DNA from: Burkholderia arboris
GTDB lineage: Bacteria; Pseudomonadota; Gammaproteobacteria; Burkholderiales; Burkholderiaceae
Direction: 5' to 3'
Assembly (NCBI RefSeq): GCF_902499125.1
Contig: NZ_CABVPX010000010.1
Span: 1-64,000 of the forward strand
DNA: 64,000 nucleotides
The notes beneath the pieces were generated by a model. The model was not told the DNA's origin. It searched no databases and saw only the letters and a program-made list of their open reading frames with translations. Each line of letters opens with the position of its first letter. The stretch's first letter is position 1. Below, one piece after another: positions 17,778 to 25,508 of the stretch. A program made the position numbers and the translations under genes.

Positions 17778-18721
17778 GCGCCCTACTCGAACCCGCCGCC
17801 CAGCCGGTCGACGTGATCCCGCTGTCCGCCCATATCGGCGCGGAAATCCGCGGTGTCGACCTCACGCAACCGTTGACCACGCCGCAGATCGCGGCGATCC
17901 GCGCCGCGCTGCTGACATGGCGTGTCATCTTCTTCCGCGAGCAATTCCTCACGCACGAGCAGCATGTCGCGTTCTCCGCGCAGTTCGGCGAACCGACGGT
18001 CGGCCACCCGGTGTTCGGGCACGTCGACGGTCACCCTGCCGTCTATTCGATCGCGAAACATCGCAAGGCGACGCGCTTCGAAGGCGAACCGGTGCGCCGG
18101 CCGTGGACGGGCTGGCACACCGACGTGACGGCAGCCGTCAATCCGCCGTGGGCGTCGATCCTGCGCGGCGTAACGATCCCGCCCTACGGCGGCGACACGC
18201 ACTGGACCAACCTCGTGCGCGCCTACGAAACGCTGTCCGCGCCGCTGCGCGGCTTCGTCGACGGCTTGCGCGGCATTCACCGCTTCACGCCGCCGGCCGG
18301 TGCGCGCGCCACCGGCGCGTTCGACGAGGCCGTCGAACGCCGCCCGCTCGTGACCGAGCATCCACTCGTGCGCGTGCATCCGGAGACCGGCGAACGTGCG
18401 CTGTATGTGAGCCCGAGCTTCCTGAAGTCGATCGTCGGGCTCACGCCGCGCGAAAGCCAGGCGTTGCTCGAACTGCTGTGGGAACACGTGACGCGGCCGG
18501 AATTCACGATCCGCTTCAAGTGGGAACCGCGCAGCATCGCGTTCTGGGACAACCGGGCGACCGCGCATCTCGCGCCCGTCGACATCTTCGATCTCGACTT
18601 CGACCGCCAGCTGTACCGCACGACGCTGACCGGCGACGTGCCGGTCGGCCCCGACGGCCGGCCGTCGGTCGCGCTCGAAGGCTCGCCGGTCGAAACGGCG
18701 GCGGCCGTCGCGCTCAACTGA
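17774..18721 (+). CDS. TauD/TfdA-family Fe(II)/2-oxoglutarate dioxygenase 2
   Basis: This 315-residue paralogue of the preceding enzyme has triad residues in GWHTDVTA and WDNRATAHLAPVDI and the landmark VRVHPETGERALYVSPSF. The insertion RKATRFEGEPVRRPWTGWH before the first triad His differs from dioxygenase 1 and is more like the alkylsulfatase/TfdA-type members. The substrate is therefore probably different. The ATG at 17774 has a Shine-Dalgarno (CCAGGAGCGTCGC before it). The alternative ATG at 17732 lacks one. It is in line with dioxygenase 1 (150 bp apart) and probably in the same sulfur-starvation transcription unit. Confidence 0.85.
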   Translation: MSALLEPAAQPVDVIPLSAHIGAEIRGVDLTQPLTTPQIAAIRAALLTWRVIFFREQFLTHEQHVAFSAQFGEPTVGHPVFGHVDGHPAVYSIAKHRKATRFEGEPVRRPWTGWHTDVTAAVNPPWASILRGVTIPPYGGDTHWTNLVRAYETLSAPLRGFVDGLRGIHRFTPPAGARATGAFDEAVERRPLVTEHPLVRVHPETGERALYVSPSFLKSIVGLTPRESQALLELLWEHVTRPEFTIRFKWEPRSIAFWDNRATAHLAPVDIFDLDFDRQLYRTTLTGDVPVGPDGRPSVALEGSPVETAAAVALN

Positions 18722-18733
18722 TCGCCATCGGCA

Positions 18734-18755
18734 CCGGCGCGCCCGGGCGCGCCGG
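18734..18755. repeat. Perfect 22-bp palindrome between convergent genes
   Basis: The half-site CCGGCGCGCCC is followed immediately by its exact reverse complement, with no spacer, in the 45-bp gap between the convergent dioxygenase 2 and family-5 binding-protein genes. As RNA it could fold into a very stable GC hairpin on either strand, but no U tract follows it. It may act as a weak bidirectional terminator or transcript end stabiliser. Confidence 0.5.
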
Positions 18756-18766
18756 CCCCTTCTCCG

Positions 18767-20428
18767 TCAATCGAGCCACACGCCGTCGAACCGGTGCCCG
18801 CCGAGCGGCGAGAACGTCAGCCCGTGGACCCGCTTGGAGATCGGCAGCGACACGATCGACGTCGCGATCGGCGTGAACGGCACCTGGTCCTTGAACACCA
18901 CCTGCGCCTGCTCGTACAGCGACGTGCGTTTCGCGACATCCGCGTTCGAGCGCGCCGCGCCGACGAGTCGTTCGAAATCCTGATTGCACCACTTCGCGAG
19001 GTTGCTGCCGTGCACCGCGTCGCAGCCGAGCAGCGTGCCGAGCCAGTTGTCGGGGTCGCCGTTGTCGCCCGACCAGCCGTACAGGATCGCGTCGTGCTGG
19101 CCGTCGTGCTTCGCGCGGCGGTTGTATTCGCCCCATTCGTAGCTGACGATCTTCGCGCGCACGCCGATCTTCGCCCAGTCCTGCTGGATCAGTTGCGCCA
19201 TCAGCTGCGCATTCGGGTTGTACGGGCGCTGAACCGGCATCGCCCACAGCGTCAGGTCGAAACCGTTCGGGAAGCCGGCCTGCGCGAGCAGCGCCTTCGC
19301 GGCGGCCGGGTCGCGCGGCGCATCCTTCAGGCGCGGGTTGTACGACCATTGCGCGGGCGGCATCGGGTTCGTCGCGATCTTCGCGTCGCCGTTGAACACG
19401 GTCTTCACGATCGCCGCCTTGTCGATCGCGATGTCGAGCGCGCGCCGCACGTCGACGCGATCGAGCGGCGCATGCTGCGTGTTGTACGCAACGAAGCCGA
19501 CGTTGAACCCCATTCCCGAGAACAGCGACAGTTTCGGGTCGCGCCGCACCGTCTCGAGATCGGCCGGGCGCGGGAACACCGACACCTGGCATTCGCCGGC
19601 CACCAGCTTCTGCAGCCGCGCCGCCGGATCGGGCGTGATCGCGAACACGAGGCGCGCGAGCTTCACGTCGTCCGGTTTCCAGTAGTCGGGGTTCGCTTCG
19701 TAGCGGATCAACGCATCCTTCTGGTACGTACGCAACAGGAACGGCCCCGTGCCGACCGGGAACTGGTTGATGTCGGACTCGCGATGGTGCGCGGCAAGCT
19801 GCGCCGCATATTCGGCCGACAGCACCGATGCGAACGCCATCGCAAGATTGCGTACGAACACGACGTCGGGCGTCTTCAGCACGAAGCGCACCGTGTAGTC
19901 GTCAACCTTCTCGATGCGCTCGACGTTGCGGTCGAAACCGAGATCGCTGAAGTACGGAAAGACGACCGGGTAGGCCTTGCGAAACGGATCGTCGGGATCG
20001 AGCATGCGGCGGAACGTGAACACGACGTCGTCGGCCTGGAACGGCCGCGTCGGCTTGAACCATGCGGTCGTCTGGAATTTCACGCCGCGCCGCAGGTGGA
20101 ACGTGATCGTTCGCTGGTCGGGCGACACGTCCCAGCTCGTCGCCAGCGACGGTTCGAGATCGAGCGTGCCGCGCTTGAACTGCACGAGCCCGTTGTAGAT
20201 CGTGTACGTGCTCGCGTCGAAATCGGTGCTCGTCGTGTGCTGGCCGGGATCGAAGCCGGCCGGGCTGCCTTCGGTGCAGTACACGAGCGTCTTGCCCGCG
20301 GGCGCGGCGAACGCGTGAGTCGCTGCGCCCGCGAGCAGCAACGACGCGGCGATGCAGCGGAGCGCGACCGCGGCATGCGATACGCCGCGCACCCGGCACG
20401 CGGCTGACGAAACGAAAGGATTCTTCAT
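18767..20428 (-). CDS. Family 5 (DppA/OppA-like) extracellular solute-binding protein
   Basis: The protein has 553 residues with a signal peptide ending near HAFA/APAG. The DppA-type start KTLVYCTEGSPAGFDPGQ is followed by the family motif DVSPDQRTITFHLRRGVKFQ. The C-terminal half has the usual cluster-5 fold (PNAQLMAQLIQQDWAKIGV). It resembles dipeptide-binding DppA. No permease or ATPase of the Dpp type is encoded nearby, so it is an orphan receptor that must use a transporter encoded elsewhere or serve in sensing. It is transcribed towards the sulfonate cluster and is divergent from the DUF427 gene, about 300 bp away. Confidence 0.85.
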   Translation of the reverse strand: MKNPFVSSAACRVRGVSHAAVALRCIAASLLLAGAATHAFAAPAGKTLVYCTEGSPAGFDPGQHTTSTDFDASTYTIYNGLVQFKRGTLDLEPSLATSWDVSPDQRTITFHLRRGVKFQTTAWFKPTRPFQADDVVFTFRRMLDPDDPFRKAYPVVFPYFSDLGFDRNVERIEKVDDYTVRFVLKTPDVVFVRNLAMAFASVLSAEYAAQLAAHHRESDINQFPVGTGPFLLRTYQKDALIRYEANPDYWKPDDVKLARLVFAITPDPAARLQKLVAGECQVSVFPRPADLETVRRDPKLSLFSGMGFNVGFVAYNTQHAPLDRVDVRRALDIAIDKAAIVKTVFNGDAKIATNPMPPAQWSYNPRLKDAPRDPAAAKALLAQAGFPNGFDLTLWAMPVQRPYNPNAQLMAQLIQQDWAKIGVRAKIVSYEWGEYNRRAKHDGQHDAILYGWSGDNGDPDNWLGTLLGCDAVHGSNLAKWCNQDFERLVGAARSNADVAKRTSLYEQAQVVFKDQVPFTPIATSIVSLPISKRVHGLTFSPLGGHRFDGVWLD

Positions 20429-20727
20429 GATGGCAGAGGGAAGGAAAGGCTGTCATGCGAATGACGACGGCCGATCTTCGCGCGCCTCGCGCCGATCGCT
20501 TACCAATTAATTCGGCGTTGCTTATCGACACGGCTGCATCCCGCTGCCCGTGCGCGGGAACGTCCACGCAAGCGCCGGACGACGGCCCGGTGGCCGTTCG
20601 CGCCACGGCCTTCCGGCCCCCTGCAGATTCTCCGGAATGGGTGCATCGTATCGGCTGGCAAACAACGGCACCGGCACGCCGGGATCCACCCGGCACGGCT
20701 GCGCCGCCGATTCCTGGAGAACCCACG

Positions 20728-21135
20728 ATGTCGAACAGCCCCGATACGTCCGCTCGCCCCGTGAAGTCGCCGGGCCCCGACCATCCGATCACGGTCGAGC
20801 CGCATCCGTCACGCGTGGTGGTCAAGGTGGCCGGCAAGGTCGTCGCCGATACGCGCCGCGCGCTGGCACTGCGCGAAGCCAGCTATCCGGCCGTGCTCTA
20901 CCTGCCGCGCGAAGACGCCGACATGGCGCTGCTGCAACGCACCGACCATGCGACCTACTGCCCGTACAAGGGCGATTGCGCGTACTACTCGATTCCCGCC
21001 GGCGGCGCACGTGCGGTCAACGCGGTATGGACCTACGAGCATCCGTATCCGGCCGTCGAGGCGATTCGCGGACACCTCGCGTTCTATCCCGATCGCGTCG
21101 ACTCGATCGAGGAAAGCGCCGCCGGCGCGGATTGA
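20728..21135 (+). CDS. DUF427 family protein
   Basis: The 135-residue protein matches the DUF427 family: HPSRVVVKVAGKVVADTRRA, then LLQRTDHATYCPYKGDCAYY, which is the family core, and AVWTYEHPYPAVEAIRGHLA. No reaction is established for this domain. The ATG at 20728 has a Shine-Dalgarno (CTGGAGA, 7 nt away). The ORF could start as early as 20455, but that part is not family-like. It stands between an orphan binding protein and an SsuA-like protein, 174 bp before the latter. Confidence 0.82.
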   Translation: MSNSPDTSARPVKSPGPDHPITVEPHPSRVVVKVAGKVVADTRRALALREASYPAVLYLPREDADMALLQRTDHATYCPYKGDCAYYSIPAGGARAVNAVWTYEHPYPAVEAIRGHLAFYPDRVDSIEESAAGAD

Positions 21136-21309
21136 GCAGCGCTGATTTGCATATACGCATTCGTTGGTTGGCCGCCGGGCGGCGCCGCCGTATCGTCCTG
21201 AATCCGGCGCGGGCCGGCCCGTTGCGTGCCTCGCCCGCATCCGGCCCGGTCCTGCGCCGGCCGCGCCGCCTTCGTGCGCGGCCCGAGAACCCGCTCGCAG
21301 GACGCTCCG

Positions 21310-22302
21310 ATGAACGACACACCGCACGCAGACGTTGAAACGACCCCGGCGAACCCGCGCCGCCGCCAGTGGCTGCACGGCGCGGCCGCCGGGCTGGCCG
21401 GGCTCGCGCTCGGGCCGCTCGCGGCCCTGCCCGCCCGGGCCGACGACGGCGGCACGCGGCTGCGCATCGGCTTCCAGAAATACGGCAACTTCGTGGTGCT
21501 CAAGGCACGCGGCACGCTCGAGAAGCGTCTCGCGAGCCAGGGTGTCACCGTGCAATGGCTCGAATTCCCGGCCGGCCCGCAACTGCTCGAAGGGCTGAAC
21601 GCCGGCGCGATCGACGTCGGCACGGTCGGCGAAACGCCGCCGATCTTCGCGCAGGCAGCCGGCGTCGATTTCGTCTACATCGGCAACGAGCCGCCCGCGC
21701 CGCAGGGCGAGGCGATCGTCGTGCTGCCCGATTCGCCGATCCGCACCCTCGCGCAACTGCGCGGCAAGAAGGTCGCGTTCAACAAGGGCTCGAATGTCCA
21801 CTACCTGCTGGTGAAGGCACTCGAGCATGCGGGCCTCACGTATGCCGACATCCAGCCGATCTACCTGACGCCCGCCGACGCGCGCGCCGCATTCGTGCAG
21901 CGCAGCGTCGATGCGTGGGTGATCTGGGATCCGTACCTGGCCGCCGCCGAGCGGCAGCTCGGCGCGCGCGTGGTCGCAAACGGCGACGGGCTCGTGCGCA
22001 ACACGCAGTACTACCTCGCGGCGCGCAAGTACGCGGCCGCACATCCCCAGGTGTTGCGCGCCCTGCTCGATGAAGTCGACGCGGTCGATCGCTGGGCGCG
22101 CGATCACGTTCCCGAGGTCGCCGCGCAACTGTCGCCGCTCGTCGGCCTCGACGCGCCGACGCTCGAAGTCGCGCTCAAGCGCGCCGGCTACGGCGTGCAG
22201 CCCGTCACCGATGCGACGGTCGCGTATCAGCAGAACATCGCCGACGCGTTCAGTGCGCTGAAGCTGATTCCGGGCAAGTTGGCGGTGGCCAGCGCGCGCT
22301 GA
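21310..22302 (+). CDS. SsuA-like sulfonate binding protein with twin-Arg-type leader
   Basis: The protein has 330 residues. The N-terminus NPRRRQWLHGAAAGLAGLAL has an Arg-rich, possibly Tat-type, signal, followed by PARA/DDG as a likely cleavage site. The body is a clear SsuA-type aliphatic-sulfonate binding protein: RLRIGFQKYGNFVVLKARGT, VQWLEFPAGPQLLEGLNAGA, DVGTVGETPPIFAQAAG and NVHYLLVKALEHAGL. In E. coli SsuA serves uptake of alkanesulfonates with SsuBC. Here no permease adjoins it, so it may feed the SsuBC-like complex encoded about 6 kb upstream. Confidence 0.85.
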   Translation: MNDTPHADVETTPANPRRRQWLHGAAAGLAGLALGPLAALPARADDGGTRLRIGFQKYGNFVVLKARGTLEKRLASQGVTVQWLEFPAGPQLLEGLNAGAIDVGTVGETPPIFAQAAGVDFVYIGNEPPAPQGEAIVVLPDSPIRTLAQLRGKKVAFNKGSNVHYLLVKALEHAGLTYADIQPIYLTPADARAAFVQRSVDAWVIWDPYLAAAERQLGARVVANGDGLVRNTQYYLAARKYAAAHPQVLRALLDEVDAVDRWARDHVPEVAAQLSPLVGLDAPTLEVALKRAGYGVQPVTDATVAYQQNIADAFSALKLIPGKLAVASAR

Positions 22303-22306
22303 TGCG

Positions 22307-22891
22307 TCACGACGCAGGCGTCGCGCCGATGCGCCGCCATTCGTCGTAATCGGTGACGAGGCCCGCGTCGTCGATCCCGAGATCCGCCGCATACGTGCCG
22401 CTCTCGTAGCGATACATGCGGGGCGCCGTATGCGTATAGCGCTGTTCGCCGCGCACGAGGTCGAAATCCGGAAAACGCAGCCACGCGGTGCGAATCGCGG
22501 CCGATTCGCCGACGGCGAGCGCCAGCCGCCGGATCGGCAGCGTATTGGTCGACGGGCTGAAGCCGAGATCGATGTCGGTTGCGCCCGCGAGCGCCGGTGC
22601 ATCGACGCCGCCGATCGTCCATTGCCCGGCCTCGCAGGCGATATCCATCTGCCGTGGCGGCGCCGTGCCGCTCCACCGTGTCACGCGCGCCGCGCGCGTG
22701 AGCCAGTCGATGCCGCACGCGATCGCGTAGTCGATGCGAAACGGCGTGCCGTCGATCGCGCCCGACACCGAACCCGACAGGTCGATGCCCGCTGGCGATT
22801 CGACGAGCCGGCACCATTCGGCGGCCTGCCACGTCTGCACGATCTGCCATGCGACGCAGTGCGTGCGTGTGGCTTCGTTCCGTTGCGTCAT
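22307..22891 (-). CDS. Putative glycolipid-binding family protein (PF06475-like)
   Basis: This 194-residue protein matches the putative glycolipid-binding (DUF1089) family by its WRIV-like start (VAWQIVQTWQAAEWCRL), by IDYAIACGIDWLTRAARV and by the end ERRYTH-like region (EQRYTHTAPRMYRYES). Its cellular role is not known. The ATG at 22891 has GGAG 8 nt upstream. The longer frame back to 23047 is Arg/Ala-rich and unlikely to be coding. Its stop is 4 bp from that of the convergent SsuA-like gene. It is divergent from a LysR gene that may regulate it. Confidence 0.75.
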   Translation of the reverse strand: MTQRNEATRTHCVAWQIVQTWQAAEWCRLVESPAGIDLSGSVSGAIDGTPFRIDYAIACGIDWLTRAARVTRWSGTAPPRQMDIACEAGQWTIGGVDAPALAGATDIDLGFSPSTNTLPIRRLALAVGESAAIRTAWLRFPDFDLVRGEQRYTHTAPRMYRYESGTYAADLGIDDAGLVTDYDEWRRIGATPAS

Positions 22892-23022
22892 CTCGTGGGC
22901 TCCTGTCGGTCGCGCGGAAGGAAGCCGATTTTCGCTCACGATGCCGACGAACGCACGCGGCTTCGGCGACGGGCGCCGCTTCGCGGCCGCCCGCCCCCGC
23001 GCGGGCACCGGTCGCGCGGCGG

Positions 23023-23039
23023 CCGATAGTGAGTATCGG
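23023..23039. promoter_or_regulatory. 17-bp inverted repeat, candidate operator
   Basis: CCGATA and TATCGG form a perfect 6-bp inverted repeat with a 5-bp spacer, in the 234-bp gap between the divergent glycolipid-binding-family gene and the LysR gene. It lies about 90 bp before the LysR start, a usual place for a LysR-type autoregulatory site. Sequence observation only; no binding evidence. Confidence 0.4.
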
Positions 23040-23125
23040 TCCGGCACACACCGTCGCGCCGCCGCTGCTTTGGTACCATCGGTCGATCGGCAAAAATCGA
23101 ACCGGACGACACAAGGCGCGATCTC

Positions 23126-24034
23126 ATGGATTTGTTGGCGGCGATGCGCATCTACGTCAGGGTCGTGGAGCGCGGAACGATGTCAGGCGCGGCGCGGGAT
23201 CTCGACATGGGTCAACCGGCCGTCAGCGAACGCATCGAGAAACTCGAAAAGCATCTCGGCACGCGGCTGCTGATGCGCAGTGCGCGCACCCTCGCCTGCA
23301 CCGAGGAAGGCCGCCTCTTCTACGAACGCAGCAAGGCGCTGCTCGAGGCGGCCGAAATGGCGGTCGCATCGGTATCGAAGACGGAAAACGCGCTCGACGG
23401 CACGATCCGGCTCGCGGCACCGCAATGCTTCGGCGAGGCCGTGATGCCGGGGGTGCTGATGCAGATCCGCACCGCGTATCCGAAACTGCATATCGACCTG
23501 GTGCTGAACGACGATATCGTCGATCCGGTCACCGAGGGCGTCGACATTTCGATCCGCGTCGGCCAGCTCGGCGACGGCGGGTTCGTCGCGTACGCGCTCG
23601 GCGCGGTCGGCCGTGTGCTCGTCGCCGCACCGTCGTATCTGGACCGGCACGGCCCGATCGAAACGAAGGCCGATCTCGCGAACCATCCGTTCATCCGCGT
23701 GAAAGGCGTATTCGCGAGCGAACAGGTGCCACTGCAACGTGACGGCAGCGCGGTCGAATACGCACGGATCCGGACGATCATGACCACGAGCCACTGGCGC
23801 CCGATGTTCGACACGATCGCGGCTGGCGGCGGCATCGGCGTGGTCCAGCAACCGGCTTGCGCCGACGCGCTCGCGCGTGGCCAGCTCGTCCGGATCCTGC
23901 CGCAGTACGACGTCCCCGACTTCGCGTTGAATGTGCTGGTGCACGCGCAGCGGCCGCTGCCGCCGCGCGTGCGGACCGTCGTCGACCTGCTGAAGCAGGC
24001 ACTCCCGCCGCTGCTGGCGAAGCGCCGCCCGTAG
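23126..24034 (+). CDS. LysR family transcriptional regulator
   Basis: This is a 302-residue LTTR. The N-terminal winged helix-turn-helix is clear (MSGAARDLDMGQPAVSERIE, then KHLGTRLLMRSARTLACTEE). A substrate-binding domain of the CrgA/DsdC-like subgroup follows (DGTIRLAAPQCFGEAVMPGV, then NDDIVDPVTEGVDISIRVGQ). It is divergent from the glycolipid-binding-family gene and convergent with potE, with only 26 bp between the stops. The likely target is the divergent gene or its own promoter. The inducer cannot be predicted. Confidence 0.88.
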   Translation: MDLLAAMRIYVRVVERGTMSGAARDLDMGQPAVSERIEKLEKHLGTRLLMRSARTLACTEEGRLFYERSKALLEAAEMAVASVSKTENALDGTIRLAAPQCFGEAVMPGVLMQIRTAYPKLHIDLVLNDDIVDPVTEGVDISIRVGQLGDGGFVAYALGAVGRVLVAAPSYLDRHGPIETKADLANHPFIRVKGVFASEQVPLQRDGSAVEYARIRTIMTTSHWRPMFDTIAAGGGIGVVQQPACADALARGQLVRILPQYDVPDFALNVLVHAQRPLPPRVRTVVDLLKQALPPLLAKRRP

Positions 24035-24060
24035 CCGTCACCGGCCACCGGCCGCCGCCG

Positions 24061-25446
24061 TCACGCCTGCAGCGACTTGCCCGGCTCCTTGACGTGCGCG
24101 TCGACTTCCATCTGGTAGAAGCGTGCGCTGACGAAGCCGAACAGCGTCCAGCCCAGGAACACGCACAGGCCGCCGAGCATCAGCGCCTGCTCGCCCGAGC
24201 TGAACAGCGCATAGAAGCTGTACGCGGTGGCGACCATCGCGATCACGTTCGTCACCAGCGCCTTGCCGGGCGGCACCTTCGCAACCTTCTGGATCGTGAT
24301 CAGCGCGGCCATCGACATCACGTAAGGCACGAGGTTGGTGACGACCGCGAGATCGACGATCTTCTGGAACTGGCTGCTCAGTTCCGGGCTGATCGTCATC
24401 AGCGCCAGCGCAACCTGCGCGACCAGCAGGATCACCATGCCGACGATCGGCGTACCCGTGCGCGTCGCACGGGCGAACACGGGCAGGAAGTAGCCGACGT
24501 CCGCCGAGCTCTTGAACACCTGCGCGACCGTGAACTGCCAGCCGAGCAGCGAGCCGATGCACGCGATCACCATCAGTGCGGTGACGATCGTGCCGACGGT
24601 CGGCGTGAACATCGTCGCGAATGCGATGCCGAACGGCGCGTTCGACTTCGCGAGGATCGCGTTGGGCACGATGCCCGCGATCACGTTGGTCGACACGATA
24701 TAGAAGATCGCCGATGCGATCGTGCCGCCGAGCACGGCGATCGGCACGTTGCGCTCCGGATTTTCGACGGCGTCCGAGTTCGCGCACGCCGATTCGAGGC
24801 CGAGGAACGCCCACAGCGTCACCGCGATCGAGCCGCCGACGGCCGGCCCGAACGGCATGTTGTTCGGGTTCCATGCGGCGCCCCAGGTGGCGCCGCTGAA
24901 CCAGAACCAGCCGATCAGCGACACCACGACGACCGGGATGATCACGCCCCACACCGTCACCGCACCGATCCGGCCGGTGATGCGCGAGCCGCCGAAGTTC
25001 GCGACCGTCGTCAGCACGAGCAGGAAGATCGTCCACAGGCCCGTCTGCAGCGGCGACAGCGTCGCGTCGAACAGCACGGTGCCGTAGCCGACCGCCGTGA
25101 CGCCGATCGCAACGTTGGCGATCACGAGCGACAGCCCGTACGTATAGTTCGCCATGTAGTTGCCGGCCTTGCCGAACGCGTATTCCGCGTAGCCGCCCAT
25201 CCCGCCCGGCTTGCGGCTCAGCATCCCGCAGCGCGCGAACGCATAGGCCAGCGCGAGCGAGCCGCCGGCCGTGACGATCCACGACAGCAACGAGATCGTG
25301 CCGACCTGTGCGAGCTTCGACGGCAGCAGGATGATGCCGGAGCCCATCATGTTGACCGCCGTGAGGATGGTCAGCTGCCAGACGTTCATCCGGTTCTTCG
25401 GCGCGGCCGCCGGGGCCGCGTCGGTCATGCGCGCTGCGTTTTCCAT
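24061..25446 (-). CDS. potE: PotE-type putrescine/ornithine antiporter
   Basis: The 461-residue APC-family transporter has about 12 membrane segments. As recalled, it follows E. coli PotE closely: QLTILTAVNMMGSGIILLPS, KPGGMGGYAEYAFGK, SIAVTLWAFLGLESACAN and SSADVGYFLPVFAR. PotE exchanges ornithine for putrescine or imports putrescine. A good Shine-Dalgarno (AAGGATCGACACC) precedes the ATG. It starts 62 bp after an AdiA-type arginine decarboxylase gene, so the two are likely one operon. E. coli instead pairs PotE with SpeF, which here is divergent. Confidence 0.9.
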   Translation of the reverse strand: MENAARMTDAAPAAAPKNRMNVWQLTILTAVNMMGSGIILLPSKLAQVGTISLLSWIVTAGGSLALAYAFARCGMLSRKPGGMGGYAEYAFGKAGNYMANYTYGLSLVIANVAIGVTAVGYGTVLFDATLSPLQTGLWTIFLLVLTTVANFGGSRITGRIGAVTVWGVIIPVVVVSLIGWFWFSGATWGAAWNPNNMPFGPAVGGSIAVTLWAFLGLESACANSDAVENPERNVPIAVLGGTIASAIFYIVSTNVIAGIVPNAILAKSNAPFGIAFATMFTPTVGTIVTALMVIACIGSLLGWQFTVAQVFKSSADVGYFLPVFARATRTGTPIVGMVILLVAQVALALMTISPELSSQFQKIVDLAVVTNLVPYVMSMAALITIQKVAKVPPGKALVTNVIAMVATAYSFYALFSSGEQALMLGGLCVFLGWTLFGFVSARFYQMEVDAHVKEPGKSLQA

Positions 25447-25508
25447 GGTGTCGATCCTTCGATGTGAGGCCGCCAGGCGGCCATTCGCTCGTTCGTCCGC
25501 TCAGACGC

